A stretch of DNA of 64,000 nucleotides from Tricholoma matsutake (GCA_026075535.2 AP026544.2:2232001-2296000), one strand, 5' to 3'; positions 42,601 through 54,944 are shown, numbered from the stretch's first letter. Notes: generated by a model not told the origin, from the letters alone. Made by a program: numbers and translations.

Positions 42601-43466
42601 GAAACAACACCCAGGAATAGAAATCATGATCAGATGGACACCAGGACATGAAGGAATAGAGGGGAATAAGAAGGCAGATGAAGAAGCAAAGAAGGCGATA
42701 ACAGAAGGGAGTAGCGACCAAAACAAACTACCAAAGGTGCTCAGGAAGATGCTCCCACACAGCAAATCGGCGATGAAATGGGCATACCATGAGAAGCTCA
42801 AGATATGTGCTCAAAAAATATGGGAATCCTCCCCGCACTACTCACTACTAAAGAAGACAGATCGGACAGCAGTATCAGACAAGTATCTCAAGCTCATCGC
42901 AAACCTACCGAGGAAGCATGCCAGCATCCTAACACAGCTAAGAATGGGACACGCACCACTAGCTAAGCATCTACACCGCATCAGGAAAAACAACTCACCA
43001 ACATGCCCAACATGCCAACAGAATGACAAGACAATAGAACACCTACTCCTACACTGCACAGCGCACCAGCCTGCAAGACAAATACTCCGAAACAAAATTG
43101 GGGGAGTGGCAATCGATCTCAAAAAACTGTTCACAACACAGAAGACACTACGGGCACTGTTCCACTTCATAGCAGCCACCAACCGCTTCCATGACACCTT
43201 TGATGACATACTGACACTACCCAAAACAGAGTGGAGGGAAAGAGAACAAAGATGACGAGGGGATGATGAAGATACCTTATACATGGTGGAAGAACCACTT
43301 ATTATCACACCAATGGGTGCCTTGAGAACCACTATGTGGGCACTCACTGCAGATGAGAAGAACACAACAATGGAGGAGAGGCACAGGAAGATTGCACACA
43401 TACACACTTATTATCTCTGACATATGGTACACCACAATGGAGAATAAATGGGAAAAAAAAAAAAAA
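39690..43466 (+). mobile_element. LINE 3 (Tad/I-like), 5'-truncated, poly(A) tail
   Basis: Begins inside the endonuclease (HPIWDKAQNVHLF corresponds to HHPMWDKDEDTHLF of LINE 1) and runs through reverse transcriptase and RNase H to a poly(A) at 43453-43466, the typical product of incomplete target-primed reverse transcription. Eight TGA codons at expected arginines and a frameshift near 40690. Confidence 0.85.
39699..43255 (+). pseudogene. LINE 3 ORF2 (endonuclease remnant, reverse transcriptase, RNase H, zinc finger)
   Basis: Pieces in order: endonuclease end (KTNHFPIVMEI); linker with KRWWTTELTEARRKMQ; reverse transcriptase (KKPSKPDYTTPSAWRPIIL; ALFLDVKGAFLSVDIDRLI; DQGDPFSGICYLLYN; YLxD box degraded to YIGNALIIV at 41348; FLGVIIDNRLSWK). 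RNase H with FTDGSG, EGKG, CIDSQATIK and WTPGHEGIEGNKKADEEAK keeps its acidic residues (42300-42690). A C-terminal zinc motif CPTCQQNDKTIEHLLLHC lies at about 43005. TGA stops: 40009, 40273, 40285, 40501, 41045, 41558, 42035, 43253. From 41045 to 43253 the frame is otherwise unbroken, so almost all loss is by substitution. Confidence 0.85.
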
Positions 43467-43499
43467 TCATGCTCTCCCACATATACCCACACAGCTTTC

Positions 43500-44594
43500 A
43501 CCACAGAGATAGCTGAGGATCAAGACACCTCTATTTGCAACAAAGCCAACAGTGCACCAGAAATCAAAGTCTTCATGGACAGATCATGTATAGATGGCCA
43601 TATAGGAGCGGCAGCAGTAATGTATAGGAGGGGAAGGCACACACCATCCAAAGTGCTGAGATATCACCTAGGAAGCACAAATGAGTACACATCCTTTGAA
43701 GCAGAGGTGGTAGGGGGACTACTAGGTATCTGGATGATCAAATCAGAGCACATAGCAGGCCGACTCCTGATATCCATACTAACAGACAGCCAAGTCCTCA
43801 TCAAAAGGATCAAGATGCACAAAGCTACCACTGTCCAATATCTGATCGAGAACCTCCTGACAACCACAGATAGTGTCAACATGACCAATGCAAACCCTAA
43901 TACAAAGTGCTATCACCTGGCCTGGATATCAGGGCATAGCAGGGTGCAAGGCAACAAAAAAGTTCCTGACAACCACAGATAGTGTCAACATGACCAATGC
44001 AAACCCTAATACAAAGTGCTATCACCTGGCCTGGATATCAGGGCATAGCAGGGTGCAAGGCAACAAAAAAGTGGACGAGGAAGCAAAAAGAGCAGCCCAA
44101 GGTGACTCTAGCCCCCAGCACATGTCCCACCCATCTTACGAGGAAAGCTGCCAAGAAGTGTAGCAGCAGTAAAGCAAAGATACCACCACGAACTGAAAGA
44201 CAGAGGGAAAGAGATGTGGCTAGGATCCCCACATCAACCAAAGCTAAGTCAACTAGACCCAAAATTCTTGTACAGCTTCTACACTAAAATACAGTCAAGT
44301 CTTAAGAGACAACAGGCCAGTCTACTGATGCAGATATGCACAGGACACATACTGCTGAACCTTTACCTGCATCACATCAAGAAAATAGAATTGAGTGACT
44401 GTACAGCATGCCAAGGGCAAGGACCACCAGCAAAAGAGACCATTATACACTTCCTTTTCGAATGCGAGGCCTACAATAAGGAGTGGCACAAGCTAGATCG
44501 CCAAATGAGAAGGGACTCCAGGGACTTACCAGCACTACTGAGCACAGAAAAAGGGGTAAAAGCGCTAATCAGCTATGTGAACAAAACAGGGTGA
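43500..44594 (+). pseudogene. LINE 4 ORF2 C-terminus (RNase H and zinc finger)
   Basis: RNase H motifs KVFMDRSCIDGHIGAAAVMY (first Asp kept, DGS changed to DRS), SFEAEVVGGLLG and LTDSQVLIKR, then AWISGHSRVQGNKKVDEEAK. A 109-bp tandem duplication (43858-43966 and 43967-44075) repeats the segment before the last motif, so the frame leaves at PDNHR and resumes. After a further frameshift at about 44160 comes HQPKLSQLDPKFLYSFYTKI and a C-terminal zinc motif CTACQGQGPPAKETIIHFLF followed by EC. Ends at TGA 44592. Confidence 0.8.
43858..44075 (+). repeat. 109-bp perfect tandem duplication inside LINE 4
   Basis: Two copies beginning TGACAACCACAGATAGTGTC are identical over at least 106 bp, so the duplication is recent relative to the decay of the element. 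Confidence 0.92.
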
Positions 44595-45114
44595 CTGCTC
44601 TCTTCCAAAGGTGAACACCACATATCATGAACACCACATATACTTGCATGAAATCTTATAGGGACAACTCCAAGTCAACCACATGAGCTAGCAATGCCCA
44701 ATGCCACACATTTCCCCAAACCAACAAAACAAATAAATTTCTGCCTGTAACACAGAGGACTATGGAAAATCTGAAGCACATGACTAGAGGTATCAGAACC
44801 AGACAAAACCTACACACCCATACTGTCCAACTCATGCCTGCCATTAAATGGCCAGGCAACTAACAGCCACATAAATTCCCAACCAGCAAGGGCGCCAAGC
44901 GAAACAAAGAAGAGGTTGACGAAGGGTCCCATAGTCCTAAATGGCCTGATGAACTGGACCTCAGGGGGAATGTTTGCCCAGGGCATGCTGTCTGAGGGGC
45001 AAGGACTGGGGAGAGGTCAAGGCAAAGGGGCCTTAAGTAGATACTCTAAGATGTAATGACCATTATAGGGTACACCCTGAGAGGTCCGAAAAATAACACA
45101 AAAAAAAAAAAAAA

Positions 45115-45900
45115 CAAGCTCTGAGGAGGAGGACACAGAGGCTGAGACTGAGCAGGACAAGGAGGAGCAAGACAAGCAAGACAAGAAGGAGGAGATCAGG
45201 TCTCAGGTGATACAGAAGATCCAGGCCACCACTCCTTATCCCTCAAAAATTCAAAGCAGAGCCATCAGATTTCATGATTTGGTTTATGACACACAGTGAT
45301 CATACACCCACTTGAACTACAGCCTCTCATCACACTAGGGCAAACAAAGTCAAGGGTGAGCTGACAGTGATTGACCTTACAGTTTTGGACCCAGAGGATG
45401 GGAGTGCACCTGTTTCCACAACCTGAAAACAGGCCCACTCTTCCAGCTCCTCCAGCTCCAGCTCCCCATCCTCCCAATCTCAATCATCTCTGTCTGATGG
45501 TGATGATAGCTCAGAGGCCATTTGGCCAACAGACTTCTATGTTGTTGATGTTGTGCATGGTTTCAGGAAATGTGAAAAAGCATGTTGTAACCAAACAAGC
45601 ATGGAAGAAAGAAGCTTTCTCCCAGTGCTTCCAAGTCCTATTCAGGAGCACAACTTTCTACTGTGCCTGCTCTCTTGCCCAATGCATCTTTTCAACATCC
45701 TGATGCTGAGGATCAAGCATGTACAGCAATCTGGAATGGCAGGTGAATCACAGCTGATAATGGCACAGATGAAGTTTTGGGCTGAATGCTTTGGACAGAA
45801 GTGATACCGGTTGTTTGCAAGAGGGGTTGTACAGTTGTGGATCACACAGCATGGACAGCCTATAGTAACACCATTTATGACAACCACCTAGACTTTCTGA
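45115..45900 (+). pseudogene. Remnant of an orphan protein gene
   Basis: Plus-strand coding-like traces: an acidic/Lys-rich head (EEEDTEAETEQDKEEQDKQD), IRSQVIQKIQATTPYPSKIQ, VIDLTVLDPEDGSAP, a Ser run, then WPTDFYVVDVVHGFRKCEKA and, in a neighbouring frame, KQAWKKEAFSQCFQVLFRST. The last part resembles a repeated hypothetical family of mushroom genomes; no function known to me. Several stops and frameshifts. Confidence 0.35.
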
Positions 45901-46845
45901 CAATTCCCATAGAGCCATAGACATTTTTGGCAATAGTGTCACAGCTCAGGTTGGCCATGGATATGCAAGCAGAGATTCTGAGCCTGAAGTGCCTCAGTAA
46001 AACAATCCTTTTGTACACCAGTGTGGGGCACCTCAGTCTTTAAGTGGTACTGACAGTCTTCCATAAGTGCAAAGATCACAAAGCCATCCTAGGCATTCTC
46101 AGTAGTAATGGTAAAGCTGAAAGGCCAGTCACTGGGGGGGGGGGGTCAGAGAGAGCCCCATTGAACAGGTGTGCACAATTCATAGCTAATGTCCTGAGTG
46201 ACTCAAATCACCTTAACTATTAATTGTTACTAGTAATCTTGTTTTACTTTTTTAAAGCAGTTCATCGTGCATGGCACAGGTTTTTTCTGGTTGTATGATA
46301 CTTTTAAAATAAAAAGACTGCAATTGCAGTTCAACTGGCCATGACTGCAACTGGTGGTCCTGTTTTTTCTGGTTCTATGGACAGGGCTTTTAAACACTAA
46401 CCACCTGGTACTAGGGCAATCTGTGTTGAAGTCCTGGTATTATATGCCCCCATCCAGAGGATATTCTACCTACCCTCAGACCCCTTCCAGGGGTAAAGGT
46501 TAGCAGAGGGTATAAATTCTGTACCCTAGGGACTAACATGGATACATCTGTATACATCTGGATATACAACCATGGATACAGATACAGTATGGATACAGAT
46601 AGAACTATATCTGGATAAACTGTGGATATCCATACTTAACAAAATGGAATTGCTTTTGGATGACTGATTTGGATTCCCATGTTCTTAGATTCACATATTT
46701 ATGACCCTTCTTTACGAGTTCTGCAACAGCTTTCAGAGTAATACATATTGACAACATTTGAGACATAATCAAAAACATTTCAAATATCTGGGTCCAATTA
46801 TATTCTCCTCCTCGCACTCCTCTCCCATTTCAGACTTGACTATCC
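45901..46845. other. No gene; possible hAT terminal region
   Basis: 46530-46640 repeats ATGGATACA(G/T)/ATCTGGATA irregularly, as in subterminal hAT DNA. A G10 run lies at 46135-46144. Ends not defined. Confidence 0.4.
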
Positions 46846-46849
46846 CTAC

Positions 46850-49330
46850 CATCTTGTCAACCCAGGATACAGTGGTGATTGAGCCCAAGATCCCACAGTC
46901 ATTTGTGCCCTAAAGGTCTGTGAATTCATGTTATGCTGTAGGTGACTGATCTGAAGATGTCCACTTGAAAATGCCTGTTCAGCATCAACTGAGGATGCTA
47001 AACCACATGTGAGGGCCTGAATACATCACACAATAATGTACACTTACCTGGTACAGAGCAAAAGTCTGAGCCCATTTTTGCCAGGCATGGACGATGTGCA
47101 CTTGCTAGGTGCCAATATTTCATGTAACCACCAGCATCTGCAATTGCATCAGATGCAAGAACTGGATCCAAAAGATATTTTGTGATGTCATCAGATGGTT
47201 CATGTGTTGGATTAGTAGTTGACTTCTTGACCCATTTATTCTTTGACTGGTGAAAAATCAGTAAGTAGCAATTTATATGACAGTAGTAAAAATACCACTA
47301 GAGCTGGGCATATGACTCTTTGAAGCAAGTGACAACTAATTTTTTGATGTCTCTGATTTGAGCTGAAGTGCAACCATGATCTTTGAACCACTTCAACTTC
47401 CAATCAGGACACATAACTAAAATAAAACAAAAAATAAGCAAAATTCTAAACAGAGATTGGATAACAGTCAACCAATTGCAATTTGATATAGCTTGCAATG
47501 AGCAGATAAGAGTGAGTATTTATGTGTGAGAAACAGTGCTGCCTGTGCTGCCACCTGGACAACATTGAGACTCATCATCTTCATCATCATGAACAGCCTA
47601 TAGAGAGTCTCCAATATCCTCCAAGATGGGCACTGCATCCACAATCAAAGGTACTTCTGATGTTGAAAAAAGCTTAGTAGCATCTTCAAAAATCTGTAAC
47701 CATGAGACTGTCAATTATAATATCAGATAAATATAATATCAGATAAACATCAGAAAATAAAAAACCTCCAAAATTAATGTGAGATTCTCAGCTAGTCACC
47801 ATTGTGAATCAGTCAACTGATATGCCCATAATTTGTTTGCTGCCACTCCAGTCAGGGACTGAACAATACTTTTGAAATGAATATGTGCTTTCAAGCAATC
47901 AAAGTCAGAGTTCCATTGTGTTGGAACATGTCAGGTCAACATTTGCATGCTGCCCTCCAGCTCATTATCCTCCTGAACAAGCCTATCAAACTTCTCATGC
48001 AGAGTAGAAGGATCATGCACATGTTGAGCAAGTCCAGCAACCTATTGAGTAGTTAGCTATTATAACCCAAAGTTACTGAATACTTACATGTGGAAAATTT
48101 GTAATGCCATCTGCTGTTCATCTTTCTCAGTAATAACTCCTTGCTCCACCATCATCTGGATTGCCATACCACAAAATAATGGTACCAGCACTTCAAGATG
48201 TTTTGCCAGGCCATCACAATTGCTTGCATTATCCATGCATAATCCATGAAGGTACAATAATTGTTATAGATTTGAAATAGTTGACAAAGATAACAACCCT
48301 TACCAATATCATCAAGTCCAAACCATTCAAGACATTCTGCTACAACCTTTGCCAGGTAATCTCCACTATGTTTAGATGTGAGTCTACAAATAAATGAATA
48401 TTTTGGCAATAAGACAGAAAAACCAATCTTGCTGGATGAAGTCCAAAATTCCTTTGTGGACCAATCCATTTTCATACCAAACAACTACCAGACCAAGATA
48501 TGAAGCCACAATTGGTGCTGTCCATCCATCAAGAACCAGATGAATGGTGCCATTGCAAGCCTATTTATGGATATAATTAACAGTAATATATAGAAAATTG
48601 GAAAACAAGCCTGAAAATAATTCCAAACATGCTTTGACACCTCAAAGTACATGGCATTCACATCTCAGCTGACAGTCATAGGATGAGGGATTTTTGTACC
48701 AGGCTGGAGCATTTGGACCCCTGTCTGATAATTGTCATCAGTACTGAGGTAAATGGCTGGTGATGCTTTGCACAGCAAAGAGCAACAAGTGCACAATGAG
48801 CTGCCTCAGAATATGGAGGACCAGATTTTGAAACCTGGGTGCCCAAGATCCCATGGCACTTATTACACTGAGCTACACCAAGCTGGAGATTGCTTGTTCC
48901 CCCAGATGTTTTGCTCCATGCATGGCTATGGGAGTGAGTTGTTGGACACATTTTACAAGTAAATATGAAGTTGATATGGGATGGGGAGCCATCTTCAGCA
49001 CATTCATGGATCAGAGAAACATCATAGTGGTCATAGACCTCAGACCTCCACACTGCCCTTGAAGCAGCTAATAAAAATTATACAAGGGATAGGGCATAAA
49101 GAAACTTACCAATAATATCCTCATCTGGTAACTCCCACACCTCTAGATCAGTCTGTGCATGAATTCCAGGAGCCTCCCTCCATTGATGACAACAGACAGG
49201 GGATGCAACTACAGCAGGGTGGCTATAAGATTCTGAATCTGAGTGCTCTGGAGTTACCAATGGCATGCAAGGAAGGGATCCAGGTGTCATTTCTTGGCTT
49301 CTTGAGGTTGTACCATGAATACCAGGGGTA
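46850..49330 (-). pseudogene. hAT-superfamily transposase, decayed
   Basis: Minus-strand pieces in order: a BED-type zinc-finger-like region (FIFTCKMCPTTHSHSHAW, about 48980); NGTIHLVLDGWTAPIVASYL (about 48545); LTSKHSGDYLAKVVAECLEW (48370); CMDNASNCDGLAKHLEVL (48230), the catalytic-core DNAS block; HVPTQWNSDFDCL (47920); LTDSQW-LAENLTLILE (47800); MCPDWKLKWFKDHG (47420); and the C-terminal dimerisation part SSVDAEQAFSSGHLQ with LQHNMNSQTF (46990-46900). Introns are evident (a GC-AG one at 48384-48432). TGA at 47931 and 47796 replace arginines; other stops and frameshifts. Acts by cut-and-paste with 8-bp duplications. No matching terminal repeats found. Confidence 0.85.
48384..48432 (-). other. 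GC-AG intron (49 nt) in the hAT pseudogene
   Basis: GCAAGATTGG donor and TTTGTAG acceptor; splicing joins GILDFIQ to LTSKHSGDYL in frame. Either a genuine GC donor or a decayed GT. Confidence 0.5.
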
Positions 49331-49885
49331 TTCCCATGGCTAACAGGTGTTGGTCGTCAACTAGAACCTCAACCATGCTGACTAGAACTCCTGGGTGGCA
49401 TGGGGGAGGGAAGAAAGAATGTGTCATCAAACATCAGTGGAGTGTCAAAAAAATCTATATATAGCCATGCCTACCCACACACATGCATGGGCTTACCACA
49501 CCCCATAGGCAATGATGCAGGTAATGAACTCCATACCTCCAGGCCACAACCAATGGGACCTGAGTCATGAGCCAGTCACAATGGGTACAGGTCATCATGC
49601 CTTCTGAACCAGGTACAACTGGTTCATGTCAGTCCAGTTGTTGTACCCCAACTGATTCTAATCAGTCTCACACCAGACCGGTTGAGACCAGTTGACAATG
49701 GTTTTGGCACCAGTCTCAACCGGTCTTTCAGAGTCAGTGAAATCTTTGTATGAACTAATTATGTTACACCCTGCAAGCAGATGCTCACAGTGGTGACAGG
49801 TTGTTAATAGAACTAAAATGAGAAAAACAAAAACAAAAAAACAGCCCTGTCATCTCACGTTTGTACCAAGAGTGGGGTAACACCA
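49331..49885. repeat. ACCGGTTGAGACCAGTTG-type repeats, no gene
   Basis: 49600-49735 contains repeated and inverted ACCGGT(T)GAGAC/CAGTCTCAACCGGTC and TACAACTGG motifs, possibly subterminal transposon DNA. CTGCAAGCAGATGCTCACAG (49768) is a lone relic of the structured-repeat stem-loop. Confidence 0.5.
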
Positions 49886-50140
49886 TTGTTGGGTGCCATG
49901 CTGCACCCACCCCCCCCTCCCTGCCATCCCCATCATCCCTGCATTACCATCTCCACTATTCATTTGTCACCTCCTGTTGACCACCGTTTGTTGTCCCCAC
50001 CCTTTGTCATTCATTGGCATTGGTGTTCATTGGCATTGGTGTTCGCTATTGTTGGCATTCATTGTTGTTGTTGTTGGCATTCACTGGCATTGGCATTCAT
50101 TGTCATTCATCTGGAAATCGGCGGGGGCCCAGTATGACTA
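49886..50140 (+). repeat. C-rich and (GGCATT)-type simple repeats
   Basis: CCACCCCCCCCTCC and, at 50010-50115, irregular TTGGCATTGGTGTTCATTGG units. Open frames are repeat artefacts. Confidence 0.7.
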
Positions 50141-50227
50141 GACAGATTTGATCAATGATTAACACTCCACAATCAATAGATAAGATTTGAGCAGGCCTTA
50201 CAAGACGGTCAAATAAATGTGAAGAGG

Positions 50228-50810
50228 GGTCAGGCACTGATGCTTCAATTAACAGGATTGTGCTGTACAATATTGTTATATCATAGCATACAATAACTCA
50301 AGCAAAAGAAATGATTTTAGCTGTCATTTCCTCTGAACATCATCATTTCTAGAGCTTATCCTGACTTTAAAAGGGGTTAAAACATCATCCAACCCAGACG
50401 ACAAAGGGTCAGCCACTGACACTTCTTTAGACAGAATTGCAGTGTATGATATTATCATACAGGATCATGCAATTTTTCTACCCAATGGGATAATTTTACA
50501 CCACCATTTCCTTGGTCAGTCATTCTTCCTGAGGTTTGTGACTTACTGACCAGATATTCTGATTCTTGCAGAAAAGATTCAGGAACTGGTGCTTACACTA
50601 GCACAATTATTATGTATTATTCTTGTTTATCATAATATACAGTTGTTCAAGTGGATAAAATCTGATTTGCTCCATATCACAATTTTTCCTGCAGCCTATC
50701 ACTTGCTGATATTGGACCCACATCATGATGCTTGAAGCAAATGTTCACAAGCTGATGCTTCCATTCAGGTGTTCCAGTGAAAGAAATGATTTTATCAGCT
50801 ACTCGTCATT
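50228..50810 (+). repeat. Diverged tandem array, period about 170-179 bp
   Basis: Units begin with versions of TCAGGCACTGATGCTTC at 50228, 50407, 50577 and about 50747, each followed by a CACAATTRTTRT-like stretch, GAAATGATTTTA and GTCATTCTTCC. It lies at the border between CpG-poor and CpG-richer DNA. Confidence 0.7.
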
Positions 50811-52805
50811 CTTCCCAGAAAACAAGGGATCCAGCCTGATTGATCACAAGCAAGCAGCACAACAGGTTGAAGAGGCTGGGACAAAAACAGAGGCAAAGAC
50901 TTAGGGTTGGAGAGCCAGAGGTGCAACTTGAAGGATTAACCCCAACGAGCATGCCATTTCTGGCATTGCTTTGAGGTACCTGGACATGAGGAAGATGAGT
51001 TGCCATGAGCAAGCGCTATCCTCCAAGTCGAGCTATGACCGCAACAGCGCAGTGTAAAGCTGATCATGATAGTGGGTGTGATGTCCACGATGCCTCAAAT
51101 GTGAGGCAACCTGGGCCATCACACCACACTCACTGGCGATGCATTACAGTCTAGGATTTTTCAACTCATAAAACAGAAATTTATGAGGGGAGAGGATGAC
51201 GGCTAATGCGTCGGCTGTCGGAACGATGAGGTAATTGGTGTTTAAGTGTTAGACTCAAGCTGGGCATAGGGATCCTGAACCATACCGGTGTCTGTCTGCA
51301 ATGGCAGACATGTGCGATGGGACCACTGCACCATTGCACCCCCATTCAACTCAGAATGAGGGGCGGATGAAGTGATGAAAACTTTGACAAGGCAGAATCA
51401 CAAGCATGCCTAAATGACTAGCAGCACTTCCTGCACCTTCAGACGAACTGCTTACCTTGTTTCCAACAACCAGCGTGCTTGGAAGCGCCCAACACTCTTT
51501 CCACTGGCCGCCAAGTGGCCATACCTTCAACACCGCCCTTCAAGTGGTTGGGTTCCTATCCATCTGAAACTTGAAAATACATCAAGGCAATGGATGCAGT
51601 TAACTAAGGCCATTTGAACGCGAAAGTCCAGCAGTGGAAAACAACAAAATAAGTTGTTCAGTAACGCACCTAACATCCGACTGTGAATGCGCCTACGGCC
51701 CCAAAATGGCTGTCCTCCCAATCCCTCCCCCACCCGTAGTGCAAGGGGCTCTATGCATTCAAATATGTGTATCAGCTCCCCTGGCATGGGAGACAGTAGT
51801 GACCATCAAAGTGAATGTCATTGCATGTTCATGAGCAATGAAATGCATTACAAAAGCATTTGGGTAGAGGGTGGGCGGTGCATTCTACGCCGCCAACAAC
51901 AGGCTGCTTACCCATTTCCAAGCACCAGCTGTGCTCAAAAGTGCATTGCATGGTTATCCTGACGTATGTTACTTAGGAGGTGGGCTGATGAAAAAAACGG
52001 CATTATATGACTCACTGCACACTCGATGGCACTGTCTCATACCCCAATTCAATAAATTCCAAATAGTTAGACTCCTGCTTTTAGCATCCAGTTTACAATC
52101 AAAATACAAATTTTATCTATCTGTGGAGTCTAGCATTAGATGATCGCTGAGGGTACCGAATGAAATATGTGCGTAGTACATCCGAAAACGCGTGCACTGC
52201 CTCCGCCCCATCATCGTCGAATACGACAAGAGCTCCAACACATTTTTGCTTCAAAAGAACGGTCAGAAAAAGTCAATGAGATATTATATATACTTACCAC
52301 CCATCTCTTCAGCTTGCCTCATTTCTTAGGGCATTGGAGAAGCCGGTAGTCGTACCTTCGAAAGGTGGCTTTGCACCACCATCAGTCCCTACAGACCTCA
52401 ACCCGTTGGCCACGCTGTGAAGAGCCGACTATTACCTAAAGTAAAAATGGAATACAGCACCTACTTTGAAGGGCCGATCGTGCTCAACAATTGGCATTCT
52501 AGAATTCCGGCATGCCATTGGTGATAGTTGCGGTTAGAGATAGAGGGGGAGGACTGAAGTTGTGCTTAAAAGGTTGGATGTACGCAGGGCGGTTAGCTAG
52601 ACGATGGTAGGAGTTAAGGTAGAGGAAAAACAAACCCCAGCAAGGCGGTGTTAGGGTAGGTGAGGGTGCACAGACTCTTGTTGGTTGTGGTGGTATTCCT
52701 AGCTTTGTTTGATGTTGTGTGTTCAACTTGAGCTAGGAGTAAGTTAGAGAAACCACGCCTAGTCCGCGATCAAATGAAGAAAATGGAATGAGGAAGCACT
52801 AGTCA
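50811..52805. other. No recognisable gene
   Basis: About 2 kb of mixed sequence, CpG more frequent than to the left. Short open frames on both strands lack recognisable motifs. Confidence 0.4.
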
Positions 52806-53070
52806 CCCGCCGTTCAACACCTCTCTCAATACATCCCCCAGCAGTCGAGCATCCCCTCAATACACCTCCTCGCCGTTCGAGGACTCTAGACAACCCATCC
52901 ATCCCTCCATGGCCTCGTGATATGCCTCTCAGAAGTCGAACACTTCCCTGACATGCCTCTGAGCCTCAACACCTATCGACACAGCCTCCATCATTTTAAC
53001 ATCTCGATACGCATTCTTCAACACATCCCGGCATGCCCTCCCCACACCTGCACCAGCGTTCTCCAATGGA
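52806..53070 (+). repeat. Degenerate GTCGAACACC/CTCAATACACC repeat, about 30-bp period
   Basis: CGCCGTTCAACACCTCTCTC, CAGTCGAGCATCCCCTCAAT, CAGAAGTCGAACACTTCCCT and similar follow one another. The open frame 52917-53306 derives from it. Confidence 0.5.
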
Positions 53071-53950
53071 AGCATAGCATACCCTTTCCCCCCCGCTCGA
53101 TCCAAAACCCCATGCCCTCCATCCCTGTTCTTTCCATCCTCACCTTTTGCATTGGCCTCCGTTTGCACATCCACATTACCATGGCCAACACCGTCACCAT
53201 CGACATCACCGCACCAGCAGCCTCGACATGCTCAATCGCGCACAAGGCGATCATGGGTCACCAAACAGTGAGGGGACGGAGGTGCTCAGTGCCCGTCGAA
53301 TTGTAACCGATGCCCTCGCCAGCGAGGCTGTCCTAGGGAACGTAGTTCAAAGCTACATGTTACTATACACACGAACTACTTCATGTGTTTTGTGAGTCCT
53401 TGCTCAGGCGCCTTGGTATCACAATATTGGTGCGGGAGCTACTATGTGGTAAGGTTGGCTCGTGATAGCTCACACCAAGGTAGGGGATAAAGGGGCAGGA
53501 AACAGCAACGAAGTGAGTCCGAGTCTGACACAAGAAATGCTTGTGCCTTTCTTGCAGTGGAATGGACTTTGGGATCACTGCCTAGGATAGAAAACGCCTC
53601 GGCGTGTGTTTGCACAAATGTTGGCCTCACCAGATGCTCGGTGCACACACACGGAGGACAATGAGGTGGAATATTGCCAAGGAATCAAGGAGCCTGACAG
53701 TGGATATCGGTATGTGCACTCTATCTAACATCATAGGCACCCACCAATGTGGTACTCAATCTTTTGTAAGTCACCCCCCTAGTAGTACAGCTATGTGTCG
53801 CTTGCGCCAATTTCCTGGGCACGAGTGAAGGACGGGCATTGCATAGCCGATGGGGCTGGGGCCAGCCTGAGGCTTGGACGACACTTCATACGTGGTCTTC
53901 AGGACAAGTTGCTGATAGGATCCTGAACAGCCTTAGGCCAAATCCAACGT
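53071..53950. other. No recognisable gene
   Basis: Mixed sequence without coding motifs that I recognise. Confidence 0.4.
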
Positions 53951-53952
53951 TG

Positions 53953-54003
53953 AGTGACGAAAAGTCAAACTCATGGCAGGTGATGAAAAGTCAGACCTGC
54001 AGG
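53953..54003 (+). repeat. 51-bp flanking direct repeat, left copy
   Basis: Contains two internal units GTGAYGAAAAGTCARAC. It matches 61725-61775 at 46 of 51 positions in the same orientation, with the Plavaka gene and the 653-aa gene between. Confidence 0.75.
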
Positions 54004-54944
54004 GGAACTAGTGGAGCGCAAGCAAGATGGATCATGGTAGATGACTTCGGATGTAGTACTAGTAGTAGTAAAACCGTGACTTAGTAGACCCAGACTCGGA
54101 CTTGGACTAGGAAACTTGTTTCATTTGAAATTTTAATGGTTCAAACTTCTGAGATAAGCACCAATCAGTGGCACGTGCTGATCATGGTGTGACATCATCA
54201 TCATGATACCATGGGCTGCCGACCAAAAGTTGAACACTGGCAAGTTCAAGTTCAAGTTCAACTTACTATGAATTTGGGCCCGGGAAACACCCGGAACAAA
54301 CAGACTCTGGAAAATTGTAACCCGCTCATCTGATCTGGAAATTGCGATGCGAAAGGGTGATGAGGAGCAATAGCCTTCAAGTTATCCTCTGTGCAGTGAA
54401 TGCCATCAATTCTCGTGAGGGGAAATGATGGGCTGTGATCGTGTCCATTGCTGGTGCCGTTGAGCGAGTTTGGGCAGGCCGAAATTGCGTGAACTTGCTC
54501 CAGAGATGCCAATGCATGTACTGCATTCCCCCCTCCGAGGCCAGGATTTTTTGAGTGAGTGGATGATGAGCAATTTGCATTTTTTGAGGCCGGGTGGATG
54601 AGATCACGAGAAAAATGTCACATTGCCACTTTTTATCTTGTTCACTCTCCTGTGCCTCACACAGTCAATAAAGAATTATGATATATTTACATACATGTAG
54701 CCCAGCATGTCTACTAGCTTACCTACAACTTTTCCTTCCCCTTCCCCCTTCAAATAGTGTGGTGCCTCGCAATTCTCCTTGCGACGTCGAAAACCGTCGA
54801 AAGTCGGAGTTTAAAACTCCGACCTTTAAGCATCAGCCGGTGTTCACCACTCCTGCCAGTGTGTCCCATCACATTTTAAAGGTTGCTTTTAGTGGGTAGG
54901 AGTTGGTTACATACATAGATGTTGACACATATTGAGAACGGTGA
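54004..54944. other. No gene; GTCGGAGTTT/AAACTCCGAC palindrome
   Basis: Non-coding. Notable is AAGTCGGAGTTT/AAAACTCCGACCTT (54801-54827), a near-perfect palindrome in a CpG-rich patch (GACGTCGAAAACCGTCGAAA before it), about 120 bp past the 3' end of the Plavaka gene. Confidence 0.55.

Larger units (their letters stand above)
43467..45114 (+). mobile_element. LINE 4, strongly 5'-truncated, poly(A) tail
   Basis: Starts directly after the poly(A) of LINE 3. It encodes only RNase H onward, then a 3' UTR of about 500 bp (44595-45090) and a poly(A) at 45099-45114. Inserting at or near an existing poly(A) is common for LINEs. Confidence 0.78.
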
